Shown: positions 8,487 to 17,930 of the stretch, in pieces | Layout: every line of letters begins with the position of its first letter | How positions within the stretch are numbered: position 1 is the stretch's first letter | NCBI RefSeq assembly: GCF_013375935.1 | Contig: NZ_CP056117.1 | Coordinates: 434,001 to 498,000, forward strand | Direction of reading: 5' to 3' | DNA length: 64,000 nucleotides | Origin: Enterobacter cloacae | GTDB lineage: Bacteria; Pseudomonadota; Gammaproteobacteria; Enterobacterales; Enterobacteriaceae | Notes under the pieces: generated by a model | The model's input: the letters and a program-made list of their open reading frames with translations, nothing else | Told to the model about the DNA's origin: nothing | Databases searched by the model: none | Made by a program: the position numbers and the translations under genes

Positions 8487-10995
8487 TCAACTCTCTTTAT
8501 TCACGGTGAGGCGAACACTACTGACTGCATTAAAATTCTGTCTGGATGTATTGCCATCAGATGTCGTCTTTTCAGCAATTACCCCCATATCGCTATCCAA
8601 TACCGTCTGGCGATTAGATACAGGAGTCTTTGTCCCACACCAAACCAGAGTTGGCTGCACTTCATAATTACCCTGTTGATATTGATTCAACATTTGACTG
8701 GTGCTTTGCCCTGTAAATTTTTGCCACACGGCTGCTCGCTCAATAATCTTATCCGGTGCCCCGCTTTCCACTACTCCATCACCAATTCTGATATAGGCTC
8801 CACCGCTACCACACAAAATTATCTCCTTTTTCGCACTAATGACTATTTTCCCTTCACTGCTACTGATTCGAACATCCTTCAGAGCATCCAACGTCATCTC
8901 ATCATTCTGCGCCTGAATTTCCATCTTCCCTTTACCAGCAAATAATTTTACCCCCTTTTTTTGGGCATACAGACTGATTAATTCACCCGCAGCAACAGTC
9001 AGTTTTTTCAGAATACTAAAATCTGTATTCCCACCACTGGTCGCCGTGATATTTTCTCCTGCGGATAATTGCAAAGTTTTCGGTGTCACCTGTGCAATGC
9101 CTTCTGGGGCAGATAACAGTAAAGCTGCTTTTTTGAGGTCTCGCAGTGTGTCACTTAGCAAAGCCTTCTGTATTTGTAAATCTGCCAGTTCTGCCCTTGC
9201 CGTCTCTGCTGCACTATTTAACGACTCTGTCAGATTCTGAGCCTGCTCCAGTTGGCTTAAAGCTGCTGCCATATCTAGCATCATTCCCTTAGCTGAAGAC
9301 TGCGTATCAGCCGTGATAAACACACCAGCCCCACCACGAATGGAAACATGCCTGTCGGTACGCAGCTCAGCACCTTCCCCCCGAAGCTCCCTGGACGCAT
9401 TGACGTTGTGACCTAAATTAAGCTGCGTCTTACCCCCATATTCGGTACTGAGCTTGATATGTTCCTCACCCCGTTTGTCTTCCATCCGCAGTTTGTTAAA
9501 CGCAGCAGTGCGGATCACATTTCGGGTGCTGTTCTTCTCCGTCACATGGTCAACATGGCGGGAATCATGCAGGGCATGGGCGATATACGGACGGTCGGGG
9601 TCGCCTTCGTGGAACGCTATCGCCACCTCCGTTCCCTGTATCAGCGGGAAGTGAAAACCGTACACGTCGCCGCCGTAAGGCTTCGCCAGACGCACCGGCA
9701 TACTTTCCTGGCCCGGATTTTTGTCATCCAGGTCAGCATCAAATTTCACCCGGTACAGGCCTGATGCATCCTGCCAGGCGTAGATATCCCCTTCTTTTGC
9801 ACTGGTCACTCGGGCGGTCATGGTGCCGGTGACTTTCGGCCGCGGAAGTAAAGGAGGACGCCAGCAGATAACCTCACTGTAGGGCACCCCCTTCAGAACA
9901 ACCTGCAGGGCTTCCTTACGACTCGCGGTAAAACCGACACCGGTGAGCAGCACAGGATTGTGCAGCGGCGCAGGCAGCGTTGGCGGAAGACTATCGGTAA
10001 TGGTCAGAACCTGCGCGGGTGCCAGCGTGGCGTCCGTACTGTTGCCCGTTATCCGCACCTGCTCCGCCAGAAAACGCTCATGGTCGAGGCGGGCATAAAA
10101 GTTGGCCGTCTCTGGCGTCGGGTCAATTTTATCACCCTGCTCAAGATGACGAAGATGATAATGGTATACCTCACCATAGTTAATCCCGTCGCCATCGCCG
10201 CGCGTCATATCTGCCGGAGCGGACTGCAAAAGATACTGCGCTTCACGATGGTTATAGTCTTTCGTGGTGACGCTGGCTTCCGCCACGTTGTGCGTAACAT
10301 TCAGCCCCCCACACTGAATCCGCCCCGTTATCATTCATGCCGGACGGGCTATTTATCGCCAGCGTCTTGTCAAACGTCAGAGCTGCCTGACTATCGCCAA
10401 AATGCACCACTTCCGTCTGCGTATCCGGTTGCAGGGTGAAAAAATAAAAAATTCCCACCTCCGCCAGAAGACGCTGGATAAATGTCAGATCGCTTTCCTG
10501 ATACTGGTTAATCTGCTCGCGTTTCGGGTAAGTTTTTTTGAGCCTGAATTCAAACTCCCAGCCTTTAAGGCCGTGCTCCTGGAGAACTTCTGTCACTACC
10601 TCAGGCACCGATTTATTAACGAAAAATCGGTGGGAACGATGCTGTTTGTCCAGCAGCTTAAGGGAAGGTTCCAGTGTAACCTGATATTTTGCCTGGTCGG
10701 CAGAGCCCGATATGCGGCGAAAATCGGTGATGACACCGTGTACTGCTTTCTGGTTCACCAGATCCTGAAGCACTCCCGTACCCAATGTAAATGTTGCTGA
10801 TTTACGCAGCAGCAGGCTGGCATCCAGATAGTTGTCAGTACTGGTAAAATTGATGATGTAATAATAGGTCTGACTCAGCCCCTCCCTGCCGCTGAAATGC
10901 TCAACATCCAGCGGTGACGGACAGGAAGGAATATTTAAATGGTAGCGATTCAATGGGGGAGGGATAATATTTGAAAGCGTATCTTTCAGACTCAT
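8487..10995 (-). pseudogene. vgrG: vgrG, T6SS spike protein, interrupted by a one-base frameshift
   Basis: VgrG trimers form the puncturing spike on top of the Hcp tube. The N-terminal part (from 10995) has the gp27-like domain up to NDNGADSVWG, where the frame is lost at a six-G tract (10305-10310) and stops at 10252. The second frame resumes exactly at LNVTHNVAEASVTTKDYNHRE. It continues through the gp5 OB-fold (GLYRVKFDADLDDKNPGQES), the needle region with DUF2345-like repeats, and a short C-terminal extension of about 90 residues that may load the downstream lipase. Removing one G would give one 835-residue protein of normal length. If the lesion is real, this spike is not made in full. 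Confidence 0.88.
10305..10310 (-). other. G6 homopolymer at the vgrG frameshift
   Basis: Minus strand GTGTGGGGGGCTGAAT. The conserved product (SVWGLNV) needs five Gs, but six are present. The surrounding TGTGGGGGG is identical to the site of the tssM frameshift, but the correction goes the other way. Confidence 0.75.
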
Positions 10996-11074
10996 ATTGT
11001 TAACTCCATGTCCGTAATCTGTATTGTGCAGTAATTATATAATGATGGCCGTTAAGTTTTACTTTTAGGATAAA

Positions 11075-11302
11075 TCAATGATAATCATCCCATTCATCGT
11101 AAATATATGCATATGCAAATCGATACATCAGATAACCCGCAAAAAAGACCACAGCCGAGAGCAAACCCCACAGATATTTAAATTCAGAAGACGAGAGAAA
11201 AAAGAACCAGATTGTGAATAGTATACCCGACGCACCTAACCCCATACCCCCGCCACGGATAAGTCGGGATAGGATTATAAGTAATATCCGTTTTATCTTC
11301 AT
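11075..11302 (-). CDS. Small two-helix membrane protein, putative T6SS immunity protein (copy B)
   Basis: 75 residues with two hydrophobic segments (about 6-32 and 40-62) ending in YAYIYDEWDDYH. It is a paralogue of the 75-residue protein just upstream: same length, same hydrophobic profile, and the same YIYDEW tail motif. GGTGG lies before the ATG. It sits directly upstream of vgrG. No named family is recognised. A small inner-membrane protein next to a putative membrane-inserting effector fits an immunity role, which is inference. Confidence 0.62.
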   Translation of the reverse strand: MKIKRILLIILSRLIRGGGMGLGASGILFTIWFFFLSSSEFKYLWGLLSAVVFFAGYLMYRFAYAYIYDEWDDYH

Positions 11303-11355
11303 AATCCACCAAAAAAAATATTTGCCAGACTTATTAGATCTTAGCTTCGATTGAA

Positions 11356-11583
11356 TTAATGGTAATTACCCCATTCATCATATATATAACGCAGAGAAAA
11401 TCTATACACGAAATAGCCAATACAGATTCCTGCTACTGACATCCCAGCCCAGTAAAAACGCATATCATTTATTGAAAAAAAGACAAACCATATTAAAGAA
11501 ACAGTACCTAAAGCCCCCATTGTCATTCCGGCAGCGCAAACAACCCTGGATATAATAACTAAGGCTATTTTTTTAAAATTCAT
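11356..11583 (-). CDS. Small two-helix membrane protein, putative T6SS immunity protein (copy A)
   Basis: 75 residues with two hydrophobic segments (about 5-35 and 40-62) and the C-terminal motif LRYIYDEWGNYH. The ATG overlaps the stop of the 213-residue gene (ATGA at 11580-11583), so the two are translationally coupled. It is paralogous to copy B, 53 bp downstream. Tight coupling and membrane location suggest it protects the cell against the 213-residue protein. Confidence 0.66.
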   Translation of the reverse strand: MNFKKIALVIISRVVCAAGMTMGALGTVSLIWFVFFSINDMRFYWAGMSVAGICIGYFVYRFSLRYIYDEWGNYH

Positions 11584-12221
11584 AGACCACCGAAAAAATG
11601 CTCACATATTCTGTTAAACTTTTCCTTGTCTGCATTGCTGATCTCGCAAGCCTTTTCAAAAGGTTTAACAATATCCTCAACAAGAAAATACAAAAGATCT
11701 AAATCCCCCATACACTGTAATTTATTATGCAATACGATATTTCTTCCCTTAAGTTGTCTTGATGTATAAATGGCTCTTGATACCTCACCGCCAATCGCCA
11801 GCAGTAGCCCTGACATATAACCCGAGAAAAATGCAGACACGCCGCGTGAGGATATAGCCCTTCCAAGATTAATCCCGGTAAGCTGAGCAAAAAAGACCTT
11901 CCCTATAATTTCTCCGCCTACATTACTAATAATGGTAGAAATCTTTTCCATATCAATACGCGATGCAAAATCCTCCATGAATGGACTAATAACCTTTTCA
12001 ATAAGATCTCTATTGAAAGTCATTGTTTTTACTAACCTGGCCATCCTGAATTTGTCATCCTGATTCTCACGCCGGTGCTCAGTATCTATAAAATCATACC
12101 CCATATAACCGAGACTGACCGGTAAAGAAATGATACCTTTCCCGACGGCCCCAAGAAAGCCATCGCCTTTAATATTAATGGCCTCCAACATATCTCTGGC
12201 TATTTCTTTAGCACTGTCCAT
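11580..12221 (-). CDS. Putative membrane-targeting T6SS effector, 213 aa
   Basis: No named family is recognised with certainty. There are glycine-rich hydrophobic stretches at about residues 20-45 (GFLGAVGKGIISLPVSLGY) and 98-150 (ISNVGGEIIGKVFFAQL and FFSGYMSGLLLAIGGEVS), a charged middle, and no signal peptide. These features suggest a protein that inserts into membranes. The ATG lies inside the 3' end of clpV (14-base overlap, AGGAA upstream), and the stop overlaps a small membrane-protein gene. The layout recalls the ion-selective pore effector Ssp6 with immunity Sip6 of Serratia marcescens, which is of similar size, but homology was not tested. It could instead be a T6SS accessory protein. 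Confidence 0.6.
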   Translation of the reverse strand: MDSAKEIARDMLEAINIKGDGFLGAVGKGIISLPVSLGYMGYDFIDTEHRRENQDDKFRMARLVKTMTFNRDLIEKVISPFMEDFASRIDMEKISTIISNVGGEIIGKVFFAQLTGINLGRAISSRGVSAFFSGYMSGLLLAIGGEVSRAIYTSRQLKGRNIVLHNKLQCMGDLDLLYFLVEDIVKPFEKACEISNADKEKFNRICEHFFGGL

Positions 12222-14868
12222 CTATATTTTCCTGCTGAGATTCACCATTGCTTTCATCAAACGCCATCACAATCCCCTCTTCCTCACTCCATCCCAGAGT
12301 CAGCGACTGTGGTTTCTGTTTCGCGGCCATGTAGGTCAGCAACTGCTGACTCAGCACCGGCAGGATCTGCTGGTTCAGCAGGCTGTCGATATTGCGCGCC
12401 CCGGTATCCGGCAGCAGGCAGGCCGCGGTCAGCGCGTCGTACAGGCTCTCATCAATGGTCGTGCGGATACCGTAGTGACGGGCAAGGCGCTGTGAGACCC
12501 TGTCCAGCTTCATCGCCACGATGGTGCGCATGGCGGCCTCACTGAGCGGGCGGTAGAGCACCGTCTGAAAACGCGCCAGCAGCGCAGGCTGGAAGTGGTC
12601 GCGCAGTAGCGGACGGACAAGCTCGTGCAGGCCGGCCTCTGTCGCCTCCGGCTGTTCGTCCAGCATCTGCATGATGTGGTCGCCGCCCAGGTTGGAGGTC
12701 ATCAGAATCACCGTATTACGGAAGTCGATTTCACGCCCCTCGCCGTCGCGCATAAAGCCGCGGTCAAAGACCTGGTAGAACAGGTTCATCACGTCCCGGT
12801 GGGCCTTTTCCACTTCGTCCAGCAGCACCACGCTGTACGGGCGCTTGCGCACCGCTTCGGTGAGAATACCGCCCTGGCCGTAGCCGACGTAGCCCGGCGG
12901 GGAACCCTTCAGCTGCGACACGGTGTGCGGCTCCTGGTACTCGGAGAGGTTGATGGTAATCAGCGACTTTTCTCCGCCATAGAGCGCATCGGCGAGCGCC
13001 AGCGCGGTTTCGGTTTTCCCCGCCCCGCTCGGCCCCGCCAGCAGGAACACGCCCTGCGGCCCGTTCTCCGGCGTCAGGCCGGCTCTGGACGCGCGCAGGC
13101 GCTGCGCCACGGCGCTCAGCGCCGCATCCTGGCCCACCACGCGTTTACCGAGGTGCTCTTCGAGGCGTAACAGCTCCGTCTGCTCGTCCTTCATTAATGA
13201 CGAGAGCGGCACGCCCGTCCAGTCGGCAATCACCGTGGCGACGGTACGCGCATCCACGTCCAGCTCCAGCAGCGGGTTGTCCTGCTGAGCTTCACTCAGT
13301 TGCTGTTGCAGGTCTGAAATCTCCGCCTGACGGGAGATATCTGCGCGGCAGGCCACCAGCGCTTCCGTGAGTTTCAGCTCCTGGCCGTACTGCGCCTCCC
13401 GTTCGTCGAGCTCCAGAATAATGCGGACCTCGTCCTGCTCGATGGCCGCCAGACGTTCATCGTGGGTGAGGTTACCCACCGCGATATCCTCCAGCAGCGC
13501 CTGCTTCTCCATCGCCAGGGCCGTGAGCTGCGCCTTCATCCGGGTCAGCGGCTCCGGCACGGTGTCGAGGCTCATGCGCACGCGGGCCGACGCGGTGTCC
13601 AGCAGGTCAACCGCCTTGTCCGGCAGCTGGCGGCCGGTCAGGTAACGCCGGGAAAGGGTCACCGCCGCCCTGACCGCCTCATCGGTAATGTGCACCCCGT
13701 GGTGCTGCGCGTAGCGGGATTTCAGGCCCCGGAGCATCAGGCAGGCGGTGTCGTCGTCCGGTTCCTCCACCTTTACCATCTGGAAGCGGCGCTCCAGCGC
13801 GGCGTCGCGCTCAAAGTACTGCTTGTACTCGCTCCAGGTGGTGGTGGCGATGGTTCTGAGTTCACCGCGGGCGAGCGCGGGCTTCAGCAGGTTGGCCGCA
13901 TCGGCGCCACCGGCCTGGTTGCCCGCCCCGATAATGGTGTGGGCCTCGTCGATGAACAGCAGCACCGGGGACGGAGACTGCTGTACCGCGTCGATGACGT
14001 TTTTCAGGCGCTGCTCAAACTCACCCTTCACGCCCGCCCCCGCCTGCAGCAGGCCGAGGTCCAGCGTGCGCAGGCTCACCGTTTTCAGGGACTCCGGCAC
14101 GTTCCCGTCGGCGATGCGCAGCGCCAGCCCCTCCACCAGGGCGGTTTTCCCCACGCCCGGCTCGCCGACCAGAATCGGGTTGTTCTTGCGACGCCGCGAG
14201 AGAATATCCACCATCTGGCGGATTTCATTGTCGCGGCCGAACACCGGGTCGATTTTGCCCTCACGCGCGTTAGCGGTGACGTCAAGGGTGAACTTGTCCA
14301 GCGCGTTCTGCAGGGCCGGATTCAGTTCGCCCTCTTTCACCTCACCGCCGGACAGCGGCACGCTGCCGCCCTGCGCCAGCTCCTCTTCCTGCTGTACCTC
14401 TTCGCGCTCGTCTGACTGCGCATCCAGCAGCGGTCGCAGACGCTCAAGCTGGCTCTGCCCCAGCGTCAGCAGCGGCCATAAGCCGTCGCAGCGCACCAGG
14501 CTCTGCCGGTCCACCAGCGCCATCAGCAGGTGAATGCTGCGGATATGCGCTTCGCCTGCCAGCGAGGCGCGCAGCCACGCGTCCTGCATCAGGGTCTGAG
14601 TGCTGTCCGAAAGCTGCGGGCGGCCGCGCACTGAACGGGGCAGCTTCTCCAGAAAATTCAGCAAATCCTGCCATATCCCGTCCATGTCCCATTCATAACG
14701 GCGGGCCAGCACGGTGAGGTCGCCCTCCCCCTGCTCCAGCAGCTTCAGCAGCCAGTGCTCGGGCAGGATTTCCGCATGGGCGCGGGTCTGGCACAGGGAG
14801 GCTGCACCTTCCATCGCGCGGGCACAGTAGGGGTTCAGACGACGTAACAGGCTGGCTGGATTTTCCAT
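12208..14868 (-). CDS. clpV: ClpV (TssH), T6SS sheath-recycling AAA+ ATPase
   Basis: 886 residues, normal for the family. It has an N-terminal Clp-N domain (1-150), first AAA+ domain with Walker A GEPGVGKT near residue 240 and Walker B LFIDEAHT, a coiled middle domain (about 420-520), and second AAA+ domain with GPSGAGKT near residue 620 and VVLLDEVEKAH. It threads contracted TssBC sheath for reuse. AGAGAG lies before the ATG. It follows hcp by 172 bp, with a hairpin in between that may limit read-through, and overlaps the putative effector gene downstream. Confidence 0.97.
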   Translation of the reverse strand: MENPASLLRRLNPYCARAMEGAASLCQTRAHAEILPEHWLLKLLEQGEGDLTVLARRYEWDMDGIWQDLLNFLEKLPRSVRGRPQLSDSTQTLMQDAWLRASLAGEAHIRSIHLLMALVDRQSLVRCDGLWPLLTLGQSQLERLRPLLDAQSDEREEVQQEEELAQGGSVPLSGGEVKEGELNPALQNALDKFTLDVTANAREGKIDPVFGRDNEIRQMVDILSRRRKNNPILVGEPGVGKTALVEGLALRIADGNVPESLKTVSLRTLDLGLLQAGAGVKGEFEQRLKNVIDAVQQSPSPVLLFIDEAHTIIGAGNQAGGADAANLLKPALARGELRTIATTTWSEYKQYFERDAALERRFQMVKVEEPDDDTACLMLRGLKSRYAQHHGVHITDEAVRAAVTLSRRYLTGRQLPDKAVDLLDTASARVRMSLDTVPEPLTRMKAQLTALAMEKQALLEDIAVGNLTHDERLAAIEQDEVRIILELDEREAQYGQELKLTEALVACRADISRQAEISDLQQQLSEAQQDNPLLELDVDARTVATVIADWTGVPLSSLMKDEQTELLRLEEHLGKRVVGQDAALSAVAQRLRASRAGLTPENGPQGVFLLAGPSGAGKTETALALADALYGGEKSLITINLSEYQEPHTVSQLKGSPPGYVGYGQGGILTEAVRKRPYSVVLLDEVEKAHRDVMNLFYQVFDRGFMRDGEGREIDFRNTVILMTSNLGGDHIMQMLDEQPEATEAGLHELVRPLLRDHFQPALLARFQTVLYRPLSEAAMRTIVAMKLDRVSQRLARHYGIRTTIDESLYDALTAACLLPDTGARNIDSLLNQQILPVLSQQLLTYMAAKQKPQSLTLGWSEEEGIVMAFDESNGESQQENIDGQC

Positions 14869-15004
14869 GAGACTCTCTCTTTATCAGTTCCGGACACGCT
14901 ACCGCCCGTCGCTTTTCCTGGTATTCAGGAACCCAAAGCGCATAAGGTCGGGCAGGCAGGCTGTGTTTTTCTTTGCTGAACGTCCGCGGCTACAGGCGTT
15001 CAGC

Positions 15005-15033
15005 AAAAACGGCGGACGGGAGAACCCGCCCGC
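15005..15033 (-). terminator. Hairpin with T-run between hcp and clpV
   Basis: On the minus strand GCGGGCGGG-TTCT-CCCGTCCGC is followed by CGTTTTT, a rho-independent terminator form. It lies just after hcp and before clpV. Partial termination here would make hcp mRNA more abundant than the downstream genes, as a tube subunit needs. Confidence 0.65.
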
Positions 15034-15040
15034 ACGAGAC

Positions 15041-15532
15041 TCAGGCGGTGGCGCGTTCGTTCCAGGAATCGGAATGAATGATGTTGCCGTCCTTGTAGGT
15101 CCAGGTGATTTTTTCGTAGCGCAGCTCAATCTGCTCCAGGTGGTTGTGCTTCTCGAAAGACGGATCCTTGATGTCATGCATCACCGGATTCACCTTCACC
15201 ACCTTCACGTTCTCAAGCTTCGTGTTGAAGTACTCCACTTCCTGGCCGGCATCGTTGATTTTGTACCACTTGAATTCCGCAGATTTCAGGGTCTGGCCGG
15301 TGGTCACCGCCTTGTACAGATACGGGCTGGAGGAGTCGATTTCCTTGGTGAACAGGAACGGCGTGTGGATACGGGTGCCGGTCAGCTTGCCGGTGTTGTT
15401 GTCGGTCGGGATGTACAGGTTGTGTTCCTGCGCCACCACCTCGATGCTGCCTTCACGATCCTGAACGTCCACGGACCCTTTGATGTCCGCACCGCCGTCG
15501 TCCTTCAGCCACAGATAAACAGGAATTGCCAT
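15041..15532 (-). CDS. hcp: Hcp (TssD), T6SS inner-tube protein
   Basis: 163 residues beginning MAIPVYLWLKDDGGADIKG, with TPFLFTKEIDSSSPYLY and a C-terminal IELRYEKITWTYKDGN, all typical of Hcp. Hexamers stack into the tube that the sheath expels, and small effectors may ride inside. GGAG lies eight bases before the ATG. It follows the OmpA-like gene by five bases and precedes a hairpin terminator. There is no C-terminal toxin extension. Confidence 0.97.
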   Translation of the reverse strand: MAIPVYLWLKDDGGADIKGSVDVQDREGSIEVVAQEHNLYIPTDNNTGKLTGTRIHTPFLFTKEIDSSSPYLYKAVTTGQTLKSAEFKWYKINDAGQEVEYFNTKLENVKVVKVNPVMHDIKDPSFEKHNHLEQIELRYEKITWTYKDGNIIHSDSWNERATA

Positions 15533-15537
15533 GTTAA

Positions 15538-17280
15538 TTACTCCATTTCATTTTTTGAGACGCCATCATCCTGCGATGGCGCGGGGGTGTTGCCCGGCAG
15601 CTGACAGGCGTTCGCCTGCGGCACCAGACTGATTTCGACACGGCGGTTCAGCGCCCGGCCTTCCGGCGTGTCGTTGGTGGCGACAGGACGGCTCTCGCCG
15701 TAGCCCTGCACCGCAAAGCAGCTCTCCGGCACGTCGCCGGTGTCGCGCATCCAGTCGCGCACCGCTGTGGCGCGAGCCTGTGACAACCTCTGGTTAAGAT
15801 GCGGGTTACCGGTGTTATCCGTGTGGCCACTGACCACGATCAGCCAGCCGGGCTTCGCCTTAATTCCCACCAGCGAATTCACCAGCAGCTTCACCGAGCC
15901 GGGTTTAAGTTCGGCTTTGCCGGAGTCAAACAGTGAGAGGCTGTCAAGGCGGACGGTCTTCGGCCCCTGCACCACCTTATTAATGACCGGGCGAGGAGGA
16001 GGTGGTGGAGCCCAGTCACTGAGCGCAGCCTCCACCGGCGGGATCAGACGCAGCCCCTGATACAGGCCCAGCCCGTACCGCAGCGGCGCACCGCGACGTA
16101 GCCAGTCATCCAGCAGGTTACTGTCCGCTTTGAGGCGCTGTTGTGCCTGCGTCTTCGGTGCAGGAGGCTTCCCGTCCAGGCGATGGTAAAGCGCCAGATG
16201 ATCGCCGACGCTGTTGAGCAGCCGCTGGTTATTGATAAAGGAGGCCAGCATTGCCAGCAGCAGAAACAGGCCTGCAATCATTCCGGCCTGACGCCAGCGT
16301 TGCTGGCTGCGGCTGAGTCCACGGCGGCGCGATAGCCCCGCCAGCAAAATATCCGGCAGGGGCAATATCGCCGCCTGCATGTCAGCCGACGGCGGCAGGG
16401 TCGTGAGGGCCGTGATATGCTGCTGCCACAGGTTGTCCGCTTTTGCCGCCACCGGTGCCAGGCAGAATCCTGCGGCTACGGGAGGAAGGGCAGGCAAATC
16501 GCCCTGGCGGGTATTAAGCTGCGCTCCCACCGCACGGTCGTACCAAGCCTGCATGGCATCCAGCCAGAAGGCCTCCCCCAGGCGTGACAGACGGTCTGTG
16601 ACAGGGCTTTCCCGCAGCCAGTCGCTCACGGGGATCGCCCCCAAAGCCGGCAGACGCACCCGGACACCCGGCAGGTCCGGCGTTACGGTAAACCAGCGGA
16701 CAGGTATGTCATCCTCTGAGGCATCCGGCCGGGACGGCCCTGAAACCGTCAGGGTCACCAGCACCGGCGGCAGGCCGTTCAGCCACGGGCGACACTGAGC
16801 TACCGCCCGTTGCCAGGTCCGCAGCCACTGCCCGAACGCATCATCCGAGGTATGACGCTCCGGCAGAAGGCCCAGCATAACGGCCACCTGCGGGACGAGC
16901 GCGGGGCGCACGGTCGCCAGCTGTTCTGCCAGAACAGGGAGTTGCTCCGGATTCTCTACCGGCAGCCACCAGCCCGAAGGCGTTTCCCGGAATGGCTGAC
17001 CCGATTCAGACCAGGCCGTAGCATCACCGATAATGAACAGCACGCTGCCCTGATAATCCTCCGGAGGCAGGTGGTCAGCACTGAAACGACTCAGGGCATC
17101 ACGACGGGACTGCCGCAGGTGCCACTGACGCCACAGCACAAGACCCGCAGCCGTGACAACCAGAAGACAGAGGATCCACCGGGTTGTGACCGACAGCGGC
17201 CAGAAGCCGAGGATCAGCCACAGGCTTAAAAACAGGGCCAGCAGCGTCAGCAGAAGACGGGAACGTTCGTGCATGCTCAT
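15538..17280 (-). CDS. T6SS OmpA/MotB-domain membrane protein (TagL-like)
   Basis: About 580 residues from the ATG at 17280, which overlaps the tssL stop. There are two N-terminal membrane segments (LLLTLLALFLSLWLILGFWPL and WILCLLVVTAAGLVLW), a large middle domain, another hydrophobic segment (AGMIAGLFLLLAMLASFI, about residue 340) and a C-terminal OmpA peptidoglycan-binding domain (VVSGHTDNTGN, RLSQARATAVRDWM, NRRVEISL). Such proteins tether the T6SS membrane complex to the cell wall. Its place between tssL and hcp resembles systems in which the OmpA domain is a separate protein rather than fused to TssL. Confidence 0.88.
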   Translation of the reverse strand: MSMHERSRLLLTLLALFLSLWLILGFWPLSVTTRWILCLLVVTAAGLVLWRQWHLRQSRRDALSRFSADHLPPEDYQGSVLFIIGDATAWSESGQPFRETPSGWWLPVENPEQLPVLAEQLATVRPALVPQVAVMLGLLPERHTSDDAFGQWLRTWQRAVAQCRPWLNGLPPVLVTLTVSGPSRPDASEDDIPVRWFTVTPDLPGVRVRLPALGAIPVSDWLRESPVTDRLSRLGEAFWLDAMQAWYDRAVGAQLNTRQGDLPALPPVAAGFCLAPVAAKADNLWQQHITALTTLPPSADMQAAILPLPDILLAGLSRRRGLSRSQQRWRQAGMIAGLFLLLAMLASFINNQRLLNSVGDHLALYHRLDGKPPAPKTQAQQRLKADSNLLDDWLRRGAPLRYGLGLYQGLRLIPPVEAALSDWAPPPPPRPVINKVVQGPKTVRLDSLSLFDSGKAELKPGSVKLLVNSLVGIKAKPGWLIVVSGHTDNTGNPHLNQRLSQARATAVRDWMRDTGDVPESCFAVQGYGESRPVATNDTPEGRALNRRVEISLVPQANACQLPGNTPAPSQDDGVSKNEME

Positions 17281-17930
17281 CCCAGCCCCGTAATCTGCGC
17301 CACCTGCCCGGCCAGCAAGGATGAGAGCACAAACCAGACTACCGCCAGCGCCACGATCCCCGCGCCCCATGAAAGCCAGTACATCCGCCGCCCGGTTCGA
17401 CGCCCGGCGGCCCGGACCACCAGTGGCGCATCCTGGCTGAGGGCGAATGGCGGTACCCGTTCGCCGAGGGCACGCACCACATCCTCACGGCGCTCGTCAT
17501 CCTGGCTACGGTACTGGCCGGTAAAGCCGAGCTGCAGGGTACGGTACAGACACATCAGCACCACCGGATCCGCTACCGGGGCTTTTAACTGCTCGCGAAT
17601 ACGCTCCCAGAGCTCCTCACCTGCATCAAGCCGGCCAAAAAAGTGCGCCTGCAGCGGGTCCTGCTGCCAGGTGCGCCAGCCATCATCTGCTTTGCCCCGG
17701 TTAAGGACGCTCTCGTCCAGCAGGGCACAAAATGCATAGAGCATGGTATCGATGTTCGCCTGGCTAAAGCCTGCCTCAGCCAGTTTGTCACGCGCCTGCG
17801 TGACCAGCTGCCGGGCCTTTCGATACAGCGCCCTGCCGTCCTGCACCTCCTGGCCGCTACGCAACTGGCTCACCATCAGCCAGCCGGGATAGAAAATCTG
17901 TTCAGCCTGAATGATTCCGGATTGATTCAT
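17277..17930 (-). CDS. tssL: TssL (DotU/IcmH family), T6SS inner-membrane protein
   Basis: 217 residues: a cytoplasmic DotU domain (ALLDESVLNRGKADDG, VLMCLYRTLQLGFTGQYR) and a single C-terminal membrane helix (WGAGIVALAVVWFVLSSLLA), the usual tail-anchored layout. TssL binds TssK and TssM to dock the baseplate. ATGA overlaps with both the upstream tssK stop and the downstream OmpA-like start mean coupled translation. Confidence 0.95.
   Translation of the reverse strand: MNQSGIIQAEQIFYPGWLMVSQLRSGQEVQDGRALYRKARQLVTQARDKLAEAGFSQANIDTMLYAFCALLDESVLNRGKADDGWRTWQQDPLQAHFFGRLDAGEELWERIREQLKAPVADPVVLMCLYRTLQLGFTGQYRSQDDERREDVVRALGERVPPFALSQDAPLVVRAAGRRTGRRMYWLSWGAGIVALAVVWFVLSSLLAGQVAQITGLG

Noticed and set aside
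12309-14533. Long plus-strand frames opposite clpV
   Set aside because: High-GC antisense shadows of clpV; their composition follows the codon pattern of the real gene.
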